64,000 nt of DNA from Casuarius casuarius (GCA_003342895.1 PTFA01000338.1:248001-312000); one strand, 5' to 3'; positions 1 to 13,324 are shown, numbered from the stretch's first letter. Notes: generated by a model from the letters alone, not told the origin. Program-made: numbers and translations.

Positions 1-189
1 GTGAAAGCAGCTTTACCTGGTCATCCCAAAGGCCTCCTCAGTTCAGCATCCAAGAGAGGCCAACAACAGATGCCAGGAGAGGAGTATGAGTACAGGCCAG
101 CATACCTAATTGATATTTCCCCACACTGCTATCCCTACTTTGCGACTTGCGTCTCAAGGACTTTCTGCTGTAAAAGGGGTTTCTGGGGA

Positions 190-430
190 TGTATTCCATA
201 ACTTTTTGAACCCTTTAAAGCTTTTAGCACCCACAACATCCTGCAATAAGGAGTTTCACAGCTGAATTAGGTACTTGTTTTGACCTTGCACCTGCTAATT
301 TCATTTGCTGCCCCAATACTTGTATTGAAAAGGACAGAGAACAACTTTTCACTGCGCTCACCCCCCTGCCACTCACAATTTATTATCTTCCTTCTCTCCA
401 GCTGTGACTGCAAAATAATGCTGCTAAATC
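190..430 (-). mobile_element. Ancient CR1/L3-type LINE, 3' end fragment
   Basis: The plus strand reads as the antisense of the 3' untranslated end of an amniote CR1-type LINE, so the element points left. Landmark words in the expected order are the stretch around 201-215 (TTTTTGAACCC), CACAACATCCT near 231-241, AAGGAGTTTCACAG near 249-262, the TAATTTCATT block near 296-305, the CTTGTATTGAAAAGGACAG block near 319-337 and the CACTCACAATTTATTATC block near 370-387. The match is by recollection of the family, not alignment. Divergence is high, so this is an old insertion. It is noncoding and inactive. Confidence 0.8.
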
Positions 431-1791
431 TCAGCTGAAGTAAAAATGCATTAATCACTGCCTTGATTAATTACTGAAGGATCATTTCCTCTTATGATAC
501 ATGGAAATCCCCAAACTTTTCAAATCTGAAGTACACTCAAGGTGTTCAGTGTCACATCCATCATCCCCATGAACGTCACTGTTGACAGAGGCACATGTGG
601 TGGCCCAGACCTTGTGGTGCTGACAGACTCAGATTCAAACTTCTGCCTTGATGTCCAGGCTGTTTTAGCAATGCTGGAAGTACACCTCAGTTTGTTTTAA
701 ACACCTCTGTTTTAAAACAACTCTGTCTTATGTCCAATACTAAACTGATCCCCACATCTGCAATTTCCCTGCCAGGTCGGCTTGGCAGGGATTATGTTTC
801 CCTTTCTCTGTAGTGTGGTGCGAAGGCAACCCAAATTCCTAGTGCCTTCTGGGAGCTTCACCTATCACATCATCTGTTCTCTCAAGAACCAAAGACTTTG
901 AGTCTCCTGTATGCCCCTTCCAGGACACCATAGCTGTAATTTTTGGTCCTCAGGTCAAATGTTTGTTCTGGTGCAGCTGATGCATGCAGCAGGCATTCTG
1001 CAGATCTTGGAGAGTAAGCTTCTGCTCCACGACCAGTTCTGAAAGTGGAGGAGCCACTGAAAAGTCCACATTCCTGCAAGAAATAGCCAGAGATTGTGTA
1101 ACCATCCAGCACAATCCCTGTTCAGCTGTGCAAGCAGGCTGTTTGAACCTCTTCAGGCTGGAAAAGCACAGAGAAACCCAGGTTTTACATTTCTCAGGCC
1201 AGAGGTGCCATCCCTAACACCTTGGCCACATCTAAATGACAGTGACCAAGATTGTCCCACTGTTGGCTGGATTCAGAGCTGTCATACATGACAGTAGTGC
1301 CCATTTGGGGTATGCTGGGGACATCAGATTTAAGGAAACTCTGTGCTCTGGCACGGGAAAGACTGTGTGGCAATTCTGGAAGTTGCTCTGCTCTGCCTAA
1401 AACTCATCTCCCATGCAACATAGGCAATCAAGTCCCCCAGGATTCCTGGCAGCAGACATGAGCCACCAGGGCCCTTTTCCAGAAGAGGACAGCACATCCA
1501 AAACGTGACCTTTCAACCGATGTGTAGGTATCATCATTCCCTGCAAGCACCTGCCTCTTTCGGTTGAACGTAGAGTGATCTTCACTGATTACATGATTAG
1601 TCACATGACTGCTAGATTGAAAAAATCAGGAGAAGAGCTTTGCTCCCTGTGCTTTGAAGACTTTTTATCCCATCTAACAGGATGCTGGAAAAGGGATGTG
1701 CCCCAGGCTTTTGGAAGCACCTGGGTGTGATGGAAACACAGATCTGCTTGGGAGCGACTAACTGTTTCCCAGGCCCATGGTGAAAGTCCCT
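431..1791. other. Noncoding, nothing recognised
   Basis: Mixed-composition DNA with only short, overlapping chance reading frames on both strands. I see no repeat family, RNA gene or promoter-like CpG cluster. A short AT-rich patch just right of the CR1 end (about 420-490) contains TAAT-type homeodomain cores but is too small to interpret. Confidence 0.6.
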
Positions 1792-1824
1792 GCTTCTTCA
1801 CAGCTTCTTCAGTGCTTCTTCAGT
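1792..1824. repeat. Three-copy 11-bp tandem repeat
   Basis: The unit GCTTCTTCAGT occurs three times in tandem, at 1792, 1803 and 1814. The first copy differs at its last two bases. It is a short minisatellite in otherwise unremarkable DNA. Confidence 0.85.
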
Positions 1825-4800
1825 GACACCCCAGACATCTCAGCTGTCACACAGGACTGTGTGCACACTAGTAAGTGAACATCCTGGCACAGCTCTGGGT
1901 TTGTTCACACTGCTCAGGTATTACAGTTGTCTGTGGCATGGTTTGGTCCAAAGGGTCCCTGACCTGAACACTCAGGGCAGCAGGACCCCAGGGCTGACCT
2001 GTGTTCCCAAAGACAACCTCGACACAGCCATGGAGCACCAAAGCAGATGGACACTAGAAGGCCTCTCCACGTTTTAGCTCTTGGGGTCTGGATATTCATC
2101 TCAGCACTGTCCTCAGATATGTGGAAGAGCTCACTTAGGGATAGGGACCACCCTGAGAAACCCACCAGTTTGCAGTGGGCCCTGCACATCTTCCCATCAC
2201 TGAATGTGGCCTGGAGCCTGGACTCTGATCCACTGCGCTCACACCCCTGTTTCGCCCTTCCTGGGCATGGCTGAAGTATGTTGGGATCGAAAGTTGTTCT
2301 CCATCCACCTCCACTCAGCACAAGACAGAAGATTTCAGTCTCCAGGATTATCAGACCGTGGCCATCCACTGACATAAAATTCACTCTAATAGAGAGGATG
2401 AGGGTGATGGTGGTAAAGCAGCTGTCAGCATGATGCTTGCAGCCACAGGGAAAGAGCTATGTCATGTCATGGAGAGGATTCAGCTTTATCTCTGTTCTGA
2501 CTTCTTCATACAGCTTGTCTCTCTATCCCTTGTGGTTTTCCAGCTTATCAGATCCTCTGCCTGGTGATCAGCCAAGTAGTCTTGAGGGCAAGTGAGTGGG
2601 GAGGCAGTACAACATACAGAAAGAAAGACTTCACCAGGAGCAGCTGGCCTGGAGTAAAACTCCTTCAGGGATCAGCTCAGAACTGGATCTCTTCTGCCCC
2701 ATGCCAATGTTGCAGAGCAACCTCAGCTTTTCTTTTTTTCACTCTGTGGCTGCCAGACAAACAGAGATGGGGATGCTGAGGGCCTATGAAGTATCTAAGC
2801 CAAGTCCTGCTGCAGGACTCACGTTCCTTGTTGGGCTGGGAGGTGTGGAGGTGTCTTTTGCACTACAAGGTCATGGGGCTGCTCTGGAGCTTGTGAAGGG
2901 TGACACAGAAGTTGTGTGGACCTTTATGGGCCAGATGTATGGCTCACAGTTCCTTGTTGGGTGCTGAACCCAGTGAAGCAGATCCTGGAGTCTCCTCTGG
3001 CCTGTGGTCCCGATGTTGTCTCTATGTATGGTCGCAGGGGCTGGAAAGAGTTGTACTGGAGAGAGAGAGGCGAGGCCAGAATGGTTTTGGAGGACTGTAC
3101 GGAAAGGCAATGCCTGACAAGGTTTCCATTCATGAAAAACAGAGGGGGGCTTCATGTAGTCATGCCATTTTTATCTGCGCCCAGCACAGTGTGAGGCATT
3201 GACCAGCAAATCCACTTTCAGCACAACCCTCAGAAAAGAGACCACAACACTGGGACAAACATCCCCTATCCCACAGCTCTCAGGTCTCCATCCTAACTTT
3301 TGGGACAAAACCCTTGCCTATCAGGGTAGCAGTATCCAATTTCTGAGCCTGGGGTTCCCAGGCTCGTAGCTACTGGTGATCCATCAAGAACTGCTCTGAC
3401 AGCACAACCCAGAGATAGTGTCTGATTCTTCCAGACATGACTTGGATGCAGCAAGCATTTCACTGTCCCCAGGGCTGTTTGGAGATGCTATGTCTCTCCA
3501 GCAGGGAGGAGGGAGGAGCAGAGCATTTCTAGCCGGAGCCAAGAACGCTAATGGATACATTTCTTTTCCCAAGGCAGACAAATTATTTCTGCTCCCAGCT
3601 GACCCCTGGACCACAAAAAACACCATAAAACAGCAAGAGTGTGTAAAAAATAAACACAGACACGCATCAGCCTTCCGGATTCCCGTCCCCCGAGCCAGAG
3701 GAGCATGGGCCGCGGGCAGAAGGAATGTGGTGTTATGTCGGGAGTCATCGGGATGGGAGCAGGAACAGGAACATTTTATAAGTGGCCACTGGACCCACTG
3801 AGGAGCAGAGGGAAGAAGAACACGTGTGATGATTCCTCAGATTGCAAAGGGGGGTGAGTTTGAATCTCATTTGCATGTTTTACAAGGATTGGGGCTGCTG
3901 TAACCACAGCATAAATTGCTTGGTCTGCCCCATGTCTTTTTGCTGTCCAGACTCCCCTGGGTGAGTTTGCATCAGGTTCGTCTTGACCAGCCGGGAGTTC
4001 TGCAGGTGACATGTTACACACCAGGCAAGGGTCTCAAGGATCTGTAGGGAAGAGTATGGTAAATTGAAGCAGTTTTTTGTCCCCTGCTCACCTTGTGGCC
4101 TGGTAGAGGTGGCGAGAGAAGGAAACTGAGGCCTAGCAGGTTTCCACACCAAGATAGGAGTCTGAAGGTATGATGTCTGGTGTCTAGACGAGACATCCTG
4201 CACTGAGACTGGAGACCAACAAAATTCATATCAAGAAAGAAACTCATGGTCAGCTTGTAACAAGCCATTCTATATGCAATCATTCAATATCCCTTTCCTC
4301 TTCTTCAGAGAGCATTTAACTCTAAAACTCATATTGATTTAGACTGAGGTTTAAAAACAGCTAAGGGAGTGAGTTAGTCACAGGTCCCATGCAGCCTGAG
4401 ACTCTACATTTGCTACCCACAGCACCTTCTGAACACAATTAGAGATATTTAAAGCATTGCACTTCTCTGTTCAAAATGTGGAGTGCTAAAGGGCACGGGG
4501 CCTGCTGCAGAATCCAAACTGTTCTGCAGAAACTGCTCTCAGAGCAAGGAGCTAAACCTAGGTTTATAAAGCATACTTGGAAGGAGCCCAGCAGCCCAAA
4601 TCCCAGTGCTAACAAAGCAGTTCTGAGTCAATCGCAAATAACAGGCTCTCACTGTCCAGGCGCAATGCAATTCCACCGAGCTTTGGCACCAGGTAATTCC
4701 GGTGTCAGATATTTTCATGAGACCCTGCTTGACATTTTGGCCGGAAATTCTGTGGCATGTTTTGATATTCCATGACACACTGCGTTAACCGCATGGATTT

Positions 4801-6479
4801 CCTTTGCTGCTCTGACTGACACTGCTACCCACTCAGGCAGAAAAAAGAGTCTCTGGATGAGCTTTTCCCCCTGCCTCCCCCCTCCTTGCATACAAAGCAG
4901 CAGCCTATTGAAAGTACGTTGCTAGAGTCCAAAATCTACTGGGAGAAATAACCACCGTTCTGGAGCCTGCACGGCTGCATCCTCCCAGACAGACACATAT
5001 GCAGTTTCCTAAGGCAAGGCAGACACTGAATATGATCCTTCTGAGAGGGCTATTCCAGAGGGGGCAGATAGCTTTGCTCCACTCTTGGCATCGCTTGGCT
5101 TGCCATCACCAAAAGGAGTTTTCTCCCAAGCTGACTCAAGACGCTGGCATTGCTGTGGTTTAGCGATGCACCGCTAGCCCAGCAGCTCCCAGGTCTTGGG
5201 CAATGCCTTCTGCCTGGTCTGGATCTCAGGCACTAGTGGTGCAGCACTGAAGATCTCTCCCGTGCTGGACCCCACACACCAGGCGCAGCGGGTAGCCTGA
5301 CTGCCTCTCAGCTGGCCAGCCCCATCTGGAGAGAGCATCCATGGGATGGGAGAGGAGGCCTTCCTGGAGGGAAGCCCATGTCCCCAGCCTCTGTCAGGGG
5401 ACCTGTTGCCCTCTGTCATGTGGTGTGACAGCGGATATGGCACATGAATCAAGAAGACAGGGCTCTGCTGATGGCCAGGAGGATGCTGAGGGGGAGCCTG
5501 GAGAAAATGAGGAACATTCGACACACACTGGGAGGGATTTAGTTGATTATTTGGATGCAAATCTCCTCATTGTGGTCCCATCTACCCTACACGCCATGTG
5601 TCAGCTATCAACTCATATCTCTTGCATATCCAAATCCTTGTCCATCTAATGCATTCTACAACAAGAGCAGGAATAAGTGAAGCTAAGATCACTGCAAGAG
5701 ACTTAGACAAAAAAAACATGTCCTGCAGCATTATTTACTACCCCACTCCCAACACCAGACCCTCCAGGGTAGAGGAACAGCCCTCCTGACAGTAGCAGTA
5801 GCAGGTTGCAGCTGCATGTCACGTCCAGCGCCAGCCACTAACAATGGAAATGGCTGCATGAACCATGGGATGCCTTGAGCCTTGGCAGCATCAGGGCTGG
5901 AGATCAAAAGGCTGGAGTTCAAATGGCTGGAGAGTCCCTTTCCAGAGGGAATGGTGCTACTTTCTGGGATTTATCACATGTGCACCATTTCCAATAAGCC
6001 AAGGATGCTGAAGGCATTCTGGAGTATAGGAGTTAAAAGATACCCAAGACACAATCCAGGTCACTGCTATCTTATGCGTCTATGAATAAAACTTTAAATC
6101 CAGAAGCATGCACATCTCCTATCCATTCCTGCACCCCTTCCATAATCAAAACCATCTCAGTGTCCTGATGGCCAGTTTAGACGCGTTTGCTCCTGCAGCA
6201 GGAGCCTGAGGATCTCCAGGGAGAAGGGAGAGAAGGGATGCCACATGCTCCATGCCAATATAAACCTTGGCAAATCAGTGAGGAAGGCGGACCAGGCAGC
6301 GCCAGAGGCAGTGGGGAGAGGCAGAGGGCAGAATCCCAAAGGCAAGAGGCAGAGGATGTTGTTGCCAGCTGTTGAGTGGGGTAGCAGGGAGCAGACAGCC
6401 ACAAGGATGCATGGAAACATCAGACTGGGAGGCTGCCAAGGAAGGGAGAGTCACATTAAATCTTATTTGTCTTTAAACA
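1825..6479. other. Noncoding, nothing recognised apart from two octamers
   Basis: No gene, RNA or repeat family could be supported. Two perfect POU octamer words lie here: ATTTGCAT at 3869-3876 and its reverse complement at 5555-5562. The largest open frame is about 156 codons on the minus strand near 1.9-2.4 kb. It has no recognisable domain and is read as chance. Confidence 0.55.
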
Positions 6480-6760
6480 AAGTGTTCTAATTGCTAACAA
6501 AGGGATTTCAAGCAAATTGTAGTAAAACTGAGTTATTCTGATCAATTACACAGTCAAGCAAATTACGGAAGGAGTCTGAAATATTGCCAGATACAAAAGA
6601 GAGAGGGAGAAAGAGGAGGAGGGGTTGCAGAGAGGGTGGGGGAGGTGGTAATTTGAGGGAGGAAAATTACTTGATGGCTTGATAAGGAGAATTATTAAGC
6701 ATGAATTTGAGATGCAGGTTGTGCTAAATCTGAATACAAAATCGAGGGAAGAAATTGAAA
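6480..6760. promoter_or_regulatory. AT-rich, motif-dense block with purine tract (possible enhancer)
   Basis: An AT-rich segment with several homeodomain-like cores (CTAATTG, CAATTAC, AAATTAC) stands out from its GC-richer neighbours. It encloses a polypurine run at about 6595-6650 made mostly of A and G. The composition resembles conserved noncoding elements of vertebrate developmental loci. Conservation cannot be tested from one sequence, so this is a compositional call only. Confidence 0.25.
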
Positions 6761-7159
6761 TTGTGTTTTAAGGTTGGTGAAATCTGAGCAGGGGCAAACG
6801 GAAAAAAAAAACATACAAAGAAGCATTAGAGACGAATGCTGTATAGGTGTCTGCAAGGATCACCGCTAACCACAGCAAACTGAAAGTAAGGCATGACCCA
6901 GAAAAGGACAGTCTTGTGGTGAGGACACTGGACGGGTGCTGAGCTGGCATCAAGCTATGTTGCTGCCACAGACCTCCCATTTGACCCGCAACTTCTTCAA
7001 AGCACTTAGCAATGACCCGGTTTTCTCTCTAGTGGAGTCACAAGGGCCACAAAGCAGCTGTAAAGGGAGGAGAGCCAAACCAACGCTGATTCCTTAGCCT
7101 TGTCACACCTTACCTGCAAACTGTGGCTGACACTTCTTTGGCTGTCTGTTTTGAAGATT

Positions 7160-7225
7160 TAAACCAGAATTGCTGACTGTGTATCCATACAGCGCCCAGA
7201 ACAACAGGCAGGGATCTTGTATGGA
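7160..7225 (+). mobile_element. MIR-type SINE tail fragment
   Basis: The words CTGTCTGT (7142), CATACAGCGCCCAGAACAAC (7186-7205) and GGGATCTTG (7211) follow the order of the amniote MIR 3' tail, where the sense strand reads roughly 'tacagcgcctagcacaatgggg ... tgatcttg'. Only the tail is recognisable. The match is by memory of the family and the fragment is short. Confidence 0.45.
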
Positions 7226-8069
7226 ATACAAGCCAAGCCGAACCACTGTCTTGACCGGACAAGTATGAACTCCCATCATGACAGACAACTGCATAGGCTT
7301 TGGCTCATGCAGAGGCAGCATATCTTGGGACAAACAAAATGAGTAATCCCAGTCACATGCGATTCCTGGGGGCTCCCAGCTGTGCTGCTGGGGTCTTCAA
7401 GGCGCTCATGAAACAGCCATTGAACTGCTGCAGTCTCCAGCCTGTCACCTTTGGGCAAGCTGCCCCCAATTTCATTTTTCCATTATATACAACAGGATCA
7501 TTTTGTAGCGGATCAGTCCTGCTTCCCCACCTCCTTATGGCATGCATGGGGCAGGCAGCAGGGCGAGGGAGCACATCCTCACTGTTTCTGAGTGAGATGC
7601 ACAAGGACAGCTTGCTCCACCCAGGGCTTGCAGAAAAGGGCTCGCGGAAAAGGGCTTGCTGGCTCCTAGCCTACCACCATCAGTAACATTTGGAGTTAGT
7701 CTGGGTTTACCTCCAAGGGTAGAAAACCCAGTGCCTCAGGATCACATCCTTGTGTGGATTACCTCTATAAAGCTGCTGCAAAGGTAGTCCAGAGAGCTGT
7801 ACCCCAGAAAATACAGCTGTCTTTGAGCTAATTACCATATGTAGTGCATAACCCTGCAGCTGACAGGGTTAATGGGTTATTGGCATGGAGTGCTGCAGAG
7901 AGGTGCTTTCAAGAGAGGAAGAAGAGAAAGAAGAGAGATTATTTTTAATGGTGTTTATTTGCTGGAGAATTCCAGAGCTTGCGGACTTCTGTAGGACTGG
8001 AAGTTCTGAGCCCAAAGAGGAGATAAGGGAAAGGATTTAGGGTATTACTGCACCACTGGAGTTCATGTG
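7226..8069. other. Noncoding, nothing recognised
   Basis: No gene or RNA is supported. A small AT-rich patch near 7830-7880 includes GCTAATTACC and GGGTTAATGGG, which are homeodomain-type words. A purine-rich run lies at about 7910-7940. Confidence 0.55.
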
Positions 8070-8140
8070 TGTTATATTATTAATGTTTGTAAAGCACTTT
8101 GAAAATGAAAAGCACCATGAGAGCTCTAAGTGCTGTATTT
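8070..8140 (+). mobile_element. MIR-type SINE, 3' core fragment
   Basis: The stretch TTATTAATGTTTGTAAAGCA starts near 8079 and is followed by CTTTGAAAATGAAAAGCACC. This matches the part of amniote MIR copies that reads 'taatgtttgtaaagcgctttgagat...gaaaggcgctat'. The fragment is on the sense strand. Its 5' part is not recognisable. Confidence 0.65.
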
Positions 8141-9699
8141 AGTGGGAGCTGCAGAAGAGGAACTTCAGTCTGAAAGAACACTTCTGAGTTATCAGTGCAC
8201 AGAGAGCTTGCTTTCCTGAGAGGATCCTGCAGTCAGATGCAGCCTGAAGTGGCAGGCGAGCTGTTCAAAAGCTGGCACGAGGAAAGCATATGAACCAGGG
8301 CGCAAGGAGGACTACTGTGACATGCACTAAAAGGGAAGCCACATATCATTTTTAGAATGGAGAAAAAAAACATCTGATTAGCTGGCCTGTTTCTCTGGAC
8401 CTAGCACAGGAGTGTTCTCTGCAAGGCACATGTTTTAGTGAATCTTTCTTCAAAAGGCTCCTGGACAGATGATTTCCCCCACACTGTTTGGGAGACTTTC
8501 TCTCTGTGATGGAGGAAAGATCCTGACCAGGGGAGGGTAAGGTGGGCAGCACTGGAGTGCCTCAGGTAGGTCCAGCACCTCTGACCTGCACCAGCTGAGC
8601 TACATGGTCTCAAGCTGCCAATAAGCTATGCCCATGGCTTGGAGCCAAGATTTTGGTTCTAGACGCTTCATTTTTGTTACTATTGCTTCACCAGGACAGT
8701 GGTTTCCAAACAGAGCCAAGATGAAGCTGTTCATTACATCGCTAAGGTCCCACCAACTCCAGAGCCCTCCTCTACTTATGCTGGTTGATGGACTAAAGCC
8801 AAGAGCATTTTTTTCTAGTAAATCCCTAAATACAGCTGCACTGACAGCTCTGGGGAGCTTTCTGAGCCATCTTTGTTGAAACAGAAAGACTTTAGGGCCA
8901 GCAGAGGCTGTGGACAGGTATTGATGGCGTATAACACAGCCCCCCAGCTATGGACATGTTCTTGCTCCCCCACTGCTTCCTACTCTCGCCGACGAGGAGG
9001 TGGCACATTCCTCTTTTCAGCCTTTGTTTGGGATTTTGCGGACATATTTGCTAACACCTCAGTCCTCCCAGCCCCTGTGTCAGAGCTGTTTTTTTGTCCT
9101 TAGGCTACCCTTTTTCACCCTCAAATTAAAAACATAAATCTGAAAGAGATGGGGGCATCAGCCAGGTCTGTGCGTAATTGACCCATTGGCTCAATCCACA
9201 TTTGCAGTCACCTTCACAATTTCAATTCCTCAAGGCTGGAGCTTTGGGCCAGATTCTGCTCTCAGTCATACCAGCACCAGTTCTGGGGCAATCAGAGGCT
9301 TATTAAGGCATTTCAGTATCTGAGGTCGCAGCCTTCCAACACCTCCCAGGGCTCCTCCCTCCTTCCCAGGTTTATTGAGACTTCACAGCTGCTGAAGGAG
9401 TCAGGAACACTTCCCCCTTGTCATGAGTTTATAAGAAGTTTCCAAAAAGGAGCAGGCTACAGCCCCTCTGCCAGCAGCTCTAGTTGCAGCTGGATGGGTG
9501 CTATTCTGTAAAAGCGGTACGTCATAGTGATAAATGTGAATATTTCACCTTCCACCCTCCCTTTCAGTATCTCAAATCCTGGTGCTGAGGAGCAGCCATG
9601 CAGGCACTATTGCTTCCCCAACCCGCAACATGACTGATGTTATATGTACCCAAAATTACATCCTTGCCACCTGCACCCCACATGAGCTCCTCATATTTA
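8141..9699. other. Noncoding, nothing recognised
   Basis: Only short chance frames are present. I see no repeat family or RNA gene. The right end may hold the most 3', unrecognisable part of the CR1 fragment that begins near 9.7 kb. Confidence 0.5.
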
Positions 9700-10330
9700 T
9701 AGCCCACTATCACTGCTAGATTTATGCTCTTCAAATATTTGTCAGCTGTTATCCCATCTCCCCTGCACATCATTTAACTGAGCCTGACGTATTTAAGCAC
9801 TTTTAATCTCTCCTCATGAAGCAATTCCCTCCTCCCCAGGGCCCCTGATCACATTTGTAGCTCTTCTTTGAGGCAGCGTTGGTTCGTCATTGTTGCTCTG
9901 ATAATACAGCGAGGCACATGGCAGCCGGCGCACACAGGCCTGGAGTCAGGGGAGGATCGTCTCCCCGCTCGCTCCTGCTCAGCTCGTCCATGTGCTGCAC
10001 CTCAACAGGTTTGACAGCTCTAAAACCCACCTCCTCTGCGCTGGCCACCAGCTCACGCTCCTGCTAAATACCCAAATCCTGGATTATTTTGCAATTTGCC
10101 TGAGCCCAAGAGGGATTTTGTTTTCTTTCCTTCCTGTCTTTCTAACATCTCTGGTGTCTCTTTCTATTATTACCCAATCTGCGCTGGCATTCGCAATGCC
10201 TCCCAGTTGAGGCAGGAGAATGTAATTAACAAGCTGTTTACCTCTCCTTCCAGATCATTAATAAATATGTTAAATGAGACCGCTACCTTGCTGAGTGATG
10301 CACAAACCCGATGAGGCACGTAGCTCTCTT
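9700..10330 (-). mobile_element. CR1/L3-type LINE: 3' end to end of reverse transcriptase
   Basis: This is the longest CR1-type fragment. On the plus strand (antisense) the order fits the family. First comes a TCAAATATTTGTCAGCTGTTATC block near 9730-9752, then TTTTAATCTCTCCTCATGAAG near 9802-9822, CCTGATCACATTTGTAGCTC near 9844-9863, GCAATGCCTCCCAGTT near 10193-10208, and CAGATCATTAATAAATATGTTAAA near 10252-10275. On the minus strand the last block translates to FNIFINDLEGE, the conserved motif shortly after the catalytic region of CR1/L3 reverse transcriptases. The middle, about 9880-10010, is poorly matched. The copy is defective. Confidence 0.82.
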
Positions 10331-11672
10331 TTAACTTTTTGCCTTTTTCAACCCAGGCTGGTGCCAGTGAGACTCCGTCAGAGCGGACGCCCTTCTGCCT
10401 GGGCAGCTGACCTGAAATTAATTTCCCCTCGCCCTGGCACATGTGTGGTCCTTTACATCAGCTGTCATGAACCTGATGATGAGACACCAAAGTAGATGGC
10501 TGAAGGAAGCATAGGAGTTGTAAGTCAGCTCGGTCGCCTTTGCACGGGGGCACCGGGACCCATCTGCACCAGCCACCACTCATGTCCTAGCAGGAGATGC
10601 ATGGGAAGGCTAAGAAGGCATGCACATTCCCACAGGAAAAATTAACAGTCAAAGCAACTCAATTCATCTGAGTGCAGAATAAGTGAGGAGGGAAGAGAGA
10701 CATACACAAAATCTTGCCACTAGTCACGAGTTGCTGATTTGAGCAAAGGTGTCGGGGGTAAGGGCCAGTCTAGGGTGCTCAGATGGAAACAGACCTGAGC
10801 TGTCCCCTCCAGGTGGACTGAGCAGAGATTCAGGTGCAAACTGATATTTGTGCAGTAGAGCAGGCAGTCCTGTCTGAAGGACCCTGCAGCAGTTATCAGC
10901 ACTAGCTGTAGGAGGTCACAGGGCAATGGAGACCGTGAACAGATCAGGAATTTCAGACAGTTAGAAGTCCAGTGGGTGGTAATGAGGCAGATCCTGCTGG
11001 TCTTCATGAAGAATCTGGAACCAGGACAGGCATAAGAAATAAGCACTTCTTCCATGGGCCTCAGGAGCAGTTTCTCTCTGAAGAGGTTTCCAAAGAGGAT
11101 GACTAGGATCCCCTTCAAATAGCGTCAGGAGAAGGTCCAGTTTGGGCTGCTGCGCACAATGCACATCCATTCTCATTGTTTTCTCTCCATAACTGACGTC
11201 CTCAGAGGGTGGAACATCCCTTCCCGGGTGTCCAGATTGGACCAAGGCACTGGAAAACATAGGACACCATTCCTTTCCATTACCAGTGTTCCCTGTTTTA
11301 ACTGCCTGTTGACACCAGACTTGTCATTTCACTACAGAGCTAATTTCCCATTCATAGAGTACTCTTACAACACGCCAGCCATGGGACCCCAAAGCACCAT
11401 CAAGCACCAGTATTATTCTTGAACACCTCATGTCCCAAACTTTATTATCACTAATCTTGGGGGGGTGTTTCTGAAGCTCTCCTGGCCTTTCTTTGTCAAA
11501 GATACATGTTTATCACAGAAGAGTAGCTACAGAGAAGAGGAGCTCAGGGCAGACAAGTTAGGAAGGCTGTTTGCTGATAAACTTAATCTCTTTAGCTTCT
11601 TTTAAATTTCTCTCTAAAACTTACCTGTGCCAACAAGGGAGATTTTGGTGGGACATAAGGAAAAGCTTATAC
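10331..11672. other. Noncoding, nothing recognised
   Basis: No supported gene. Two overlapping minus-strand frames of about 130 and 99 codons (10.7-11.3 kb) have no recognisable domain and are read as chance. Confidence 0.5.
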
Positions 11673-11695
11673 TTTTTTTTTTTTTTTTTTTTTTT
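11673..11695. repeat. Poly-T run, 23 bases
   Basis: An uninterrupted run of 23 T. It could be the A-tail of a minus-strand retroposed copy. I see no recognisable gene or SINE body to its left and no obvious target-site duplication, so I call only a homopolymer. Confidence 0.9.
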
Positions 11696-12779
11696 GCTAT
11701 GGTGTTGAGGGGAGTTAAGTGTCTGTTCCCTGAGGTTTGAAAGGACAGTGTCAGAAACTCACAGTTGGTTTAGGTAGAGGTAATTCTTTCCCAGCACAGG
11801 GAACAGACCAAAGAGCCACTGATGATGCCCTTCAGCTCTCTCGTTACATAATGTCCACAAACCAGTCCTTCCAGGATCAGCCAGGAGAACTGCAGTCAAT
11901 GTTATCTGCTTTTGCTGATTGTTTTGCCTTTGCCTCACTTGCTGGAGGCCAGTGCTCTGCATCCCAAGGACAAAGATGCCCTGGTCTTCAATCAGGTTTC
12001 TTTGGGAGTGCCTTCATAAGTTATGGAGATATATTTAAATATAGCCACAACACCAATTTCTTCTTAAAATAATGCTGTCTTGGAGGAAAAAAATGCTACT
12101 CAGTGGAGGATTTTCACACTTTGAAAATGTTCTGTTTCAGAAGAAGAAACAACTATGTGGGAATTCTTCAGGGAACAGGGAATGGAGTCTGGGGCAGCCC
12201 ATTTGACCTGGCAGTCCACAAGTGCCAAGTGGCTGTGGAGGTCTGAAGTGACATTACCTGCCTGGGCTCCAGGTCCCCAGCCCATCACAGTGCTGTGGAA
12301 AGGCAGGTGGCGATGCCCCAGGGAAGGTCCCAGCAGACACAGCCTGCCAGCCTCCCACTGCACCTCCACCATGATGGAGGCATCTCTGCAAAATGCTGTG
12401 ACATCCACAAGGTGGCAAATACGGCTGAAGGATGTTTTGTTAGTATCTTATTTTCCTGTCTGGTTCTAATGAGTGTGAAATGAAGGGCACAAAAGCAGAG
12501 AGACGGAAGCATCCAGGAAGGCTGGGAAATCTTAGACTGTCCCACCTTAAGCTAGATGAGCAGGAGAGCTGGAAAGTTCAACACCTGGATTATTACTGCT
12601 CATATATTTGACTTTATTGTGTAATTGCTGTCAGTAATGATATGGACATGGGTCAGGTTTACATCTCTTCCCTCTGCCAGACTCAGCGGAGCAGGGAGCA
12701 GGGCAGGGAGGGTTCCCCCAGCCTCCTCCTACTCTCTGGAGTCACCTTGGGCAGGGGAACGGGTTTGCCGGTTTGTTTT
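11696..12779. other. Noncoding, nothing recognised
   Basis: Mixed composition, with short chance frames on both strands and no recognised repeat or RNA gene. Confidence 0.55.
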
Positions 12780-13170
12780 CCTAATGGATAATTAACATTG
12801 CAGGCAGCAAATGACCTGGGAGAGGAGAGGAAGCTTGCAAACAGCGCAGGCTCCCAGACGGTCCCTCTGGGCCGCTGTGCAGCAGTTTAGGCAGTTTGCT
12901 AACCTTGGCAGCCAGAGGGTCTTTCAAGTGACTTTTGCTTTCCTAATGCTCCGTTTGCTCCAAAGGTCCCCTACAGATGCCAGAGACGTCTCAGCATTTC
13001 CCCACCACCCTCATTTAAAGGCCAATTAGTGGGTGCCGGTTTTGTTTTGCAGCCAGCAAGTTAGCCACCCCAGTGATTTAACAACTGCAATTTTCATTTA
13101 CAGTTGACTTTGAACAGCTAGTTTTATATATGCACAGCAAAATAATGGTATAATCAACCTAGGAAAATCC
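12780..13170. promoter_or_regulatory. Motif-dense AT-rich block (possible enhancer)
   Basis: Two AT-rich patches, about 12780-12815 and 13020-13170, carry homeodomain cores (ATAATTAACATTG, GCCAATTAGTGG) and AACAGCTAG / TATAATC words. They are interrupted by a GC-richer segment. The look is that of a conserved noncoding element. This is inference from composition only. Confidence 0.22.
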
Positions 13171-13324
13171 ATTAAAAGGGTGAGGATGTTCAAGACATCA
13201 AGCACACAATTAGGAAACTCCAGGACTGAGATTACTGCTGAGATTTAATTCCTCTTTACATGGGTCATCTCTACACAGATTTGAGATGAGAACAATTTTC
13301 TCCCCCACACTTTCTCACCAAAAG

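Noticed and set aside
10961..11260. 99-codon minus-strand frame that looks superficially protein-like
   Set aside because: No recognisable domain and no repeat-derived reverse-transcriptase motif. It overlaps another chance frame.
11641..11710. Poly-T run as the tail of a processed pseudogene
   Set aside because: No recognisable gene-like body on the side where it should lie, and no target-site duplication visible.
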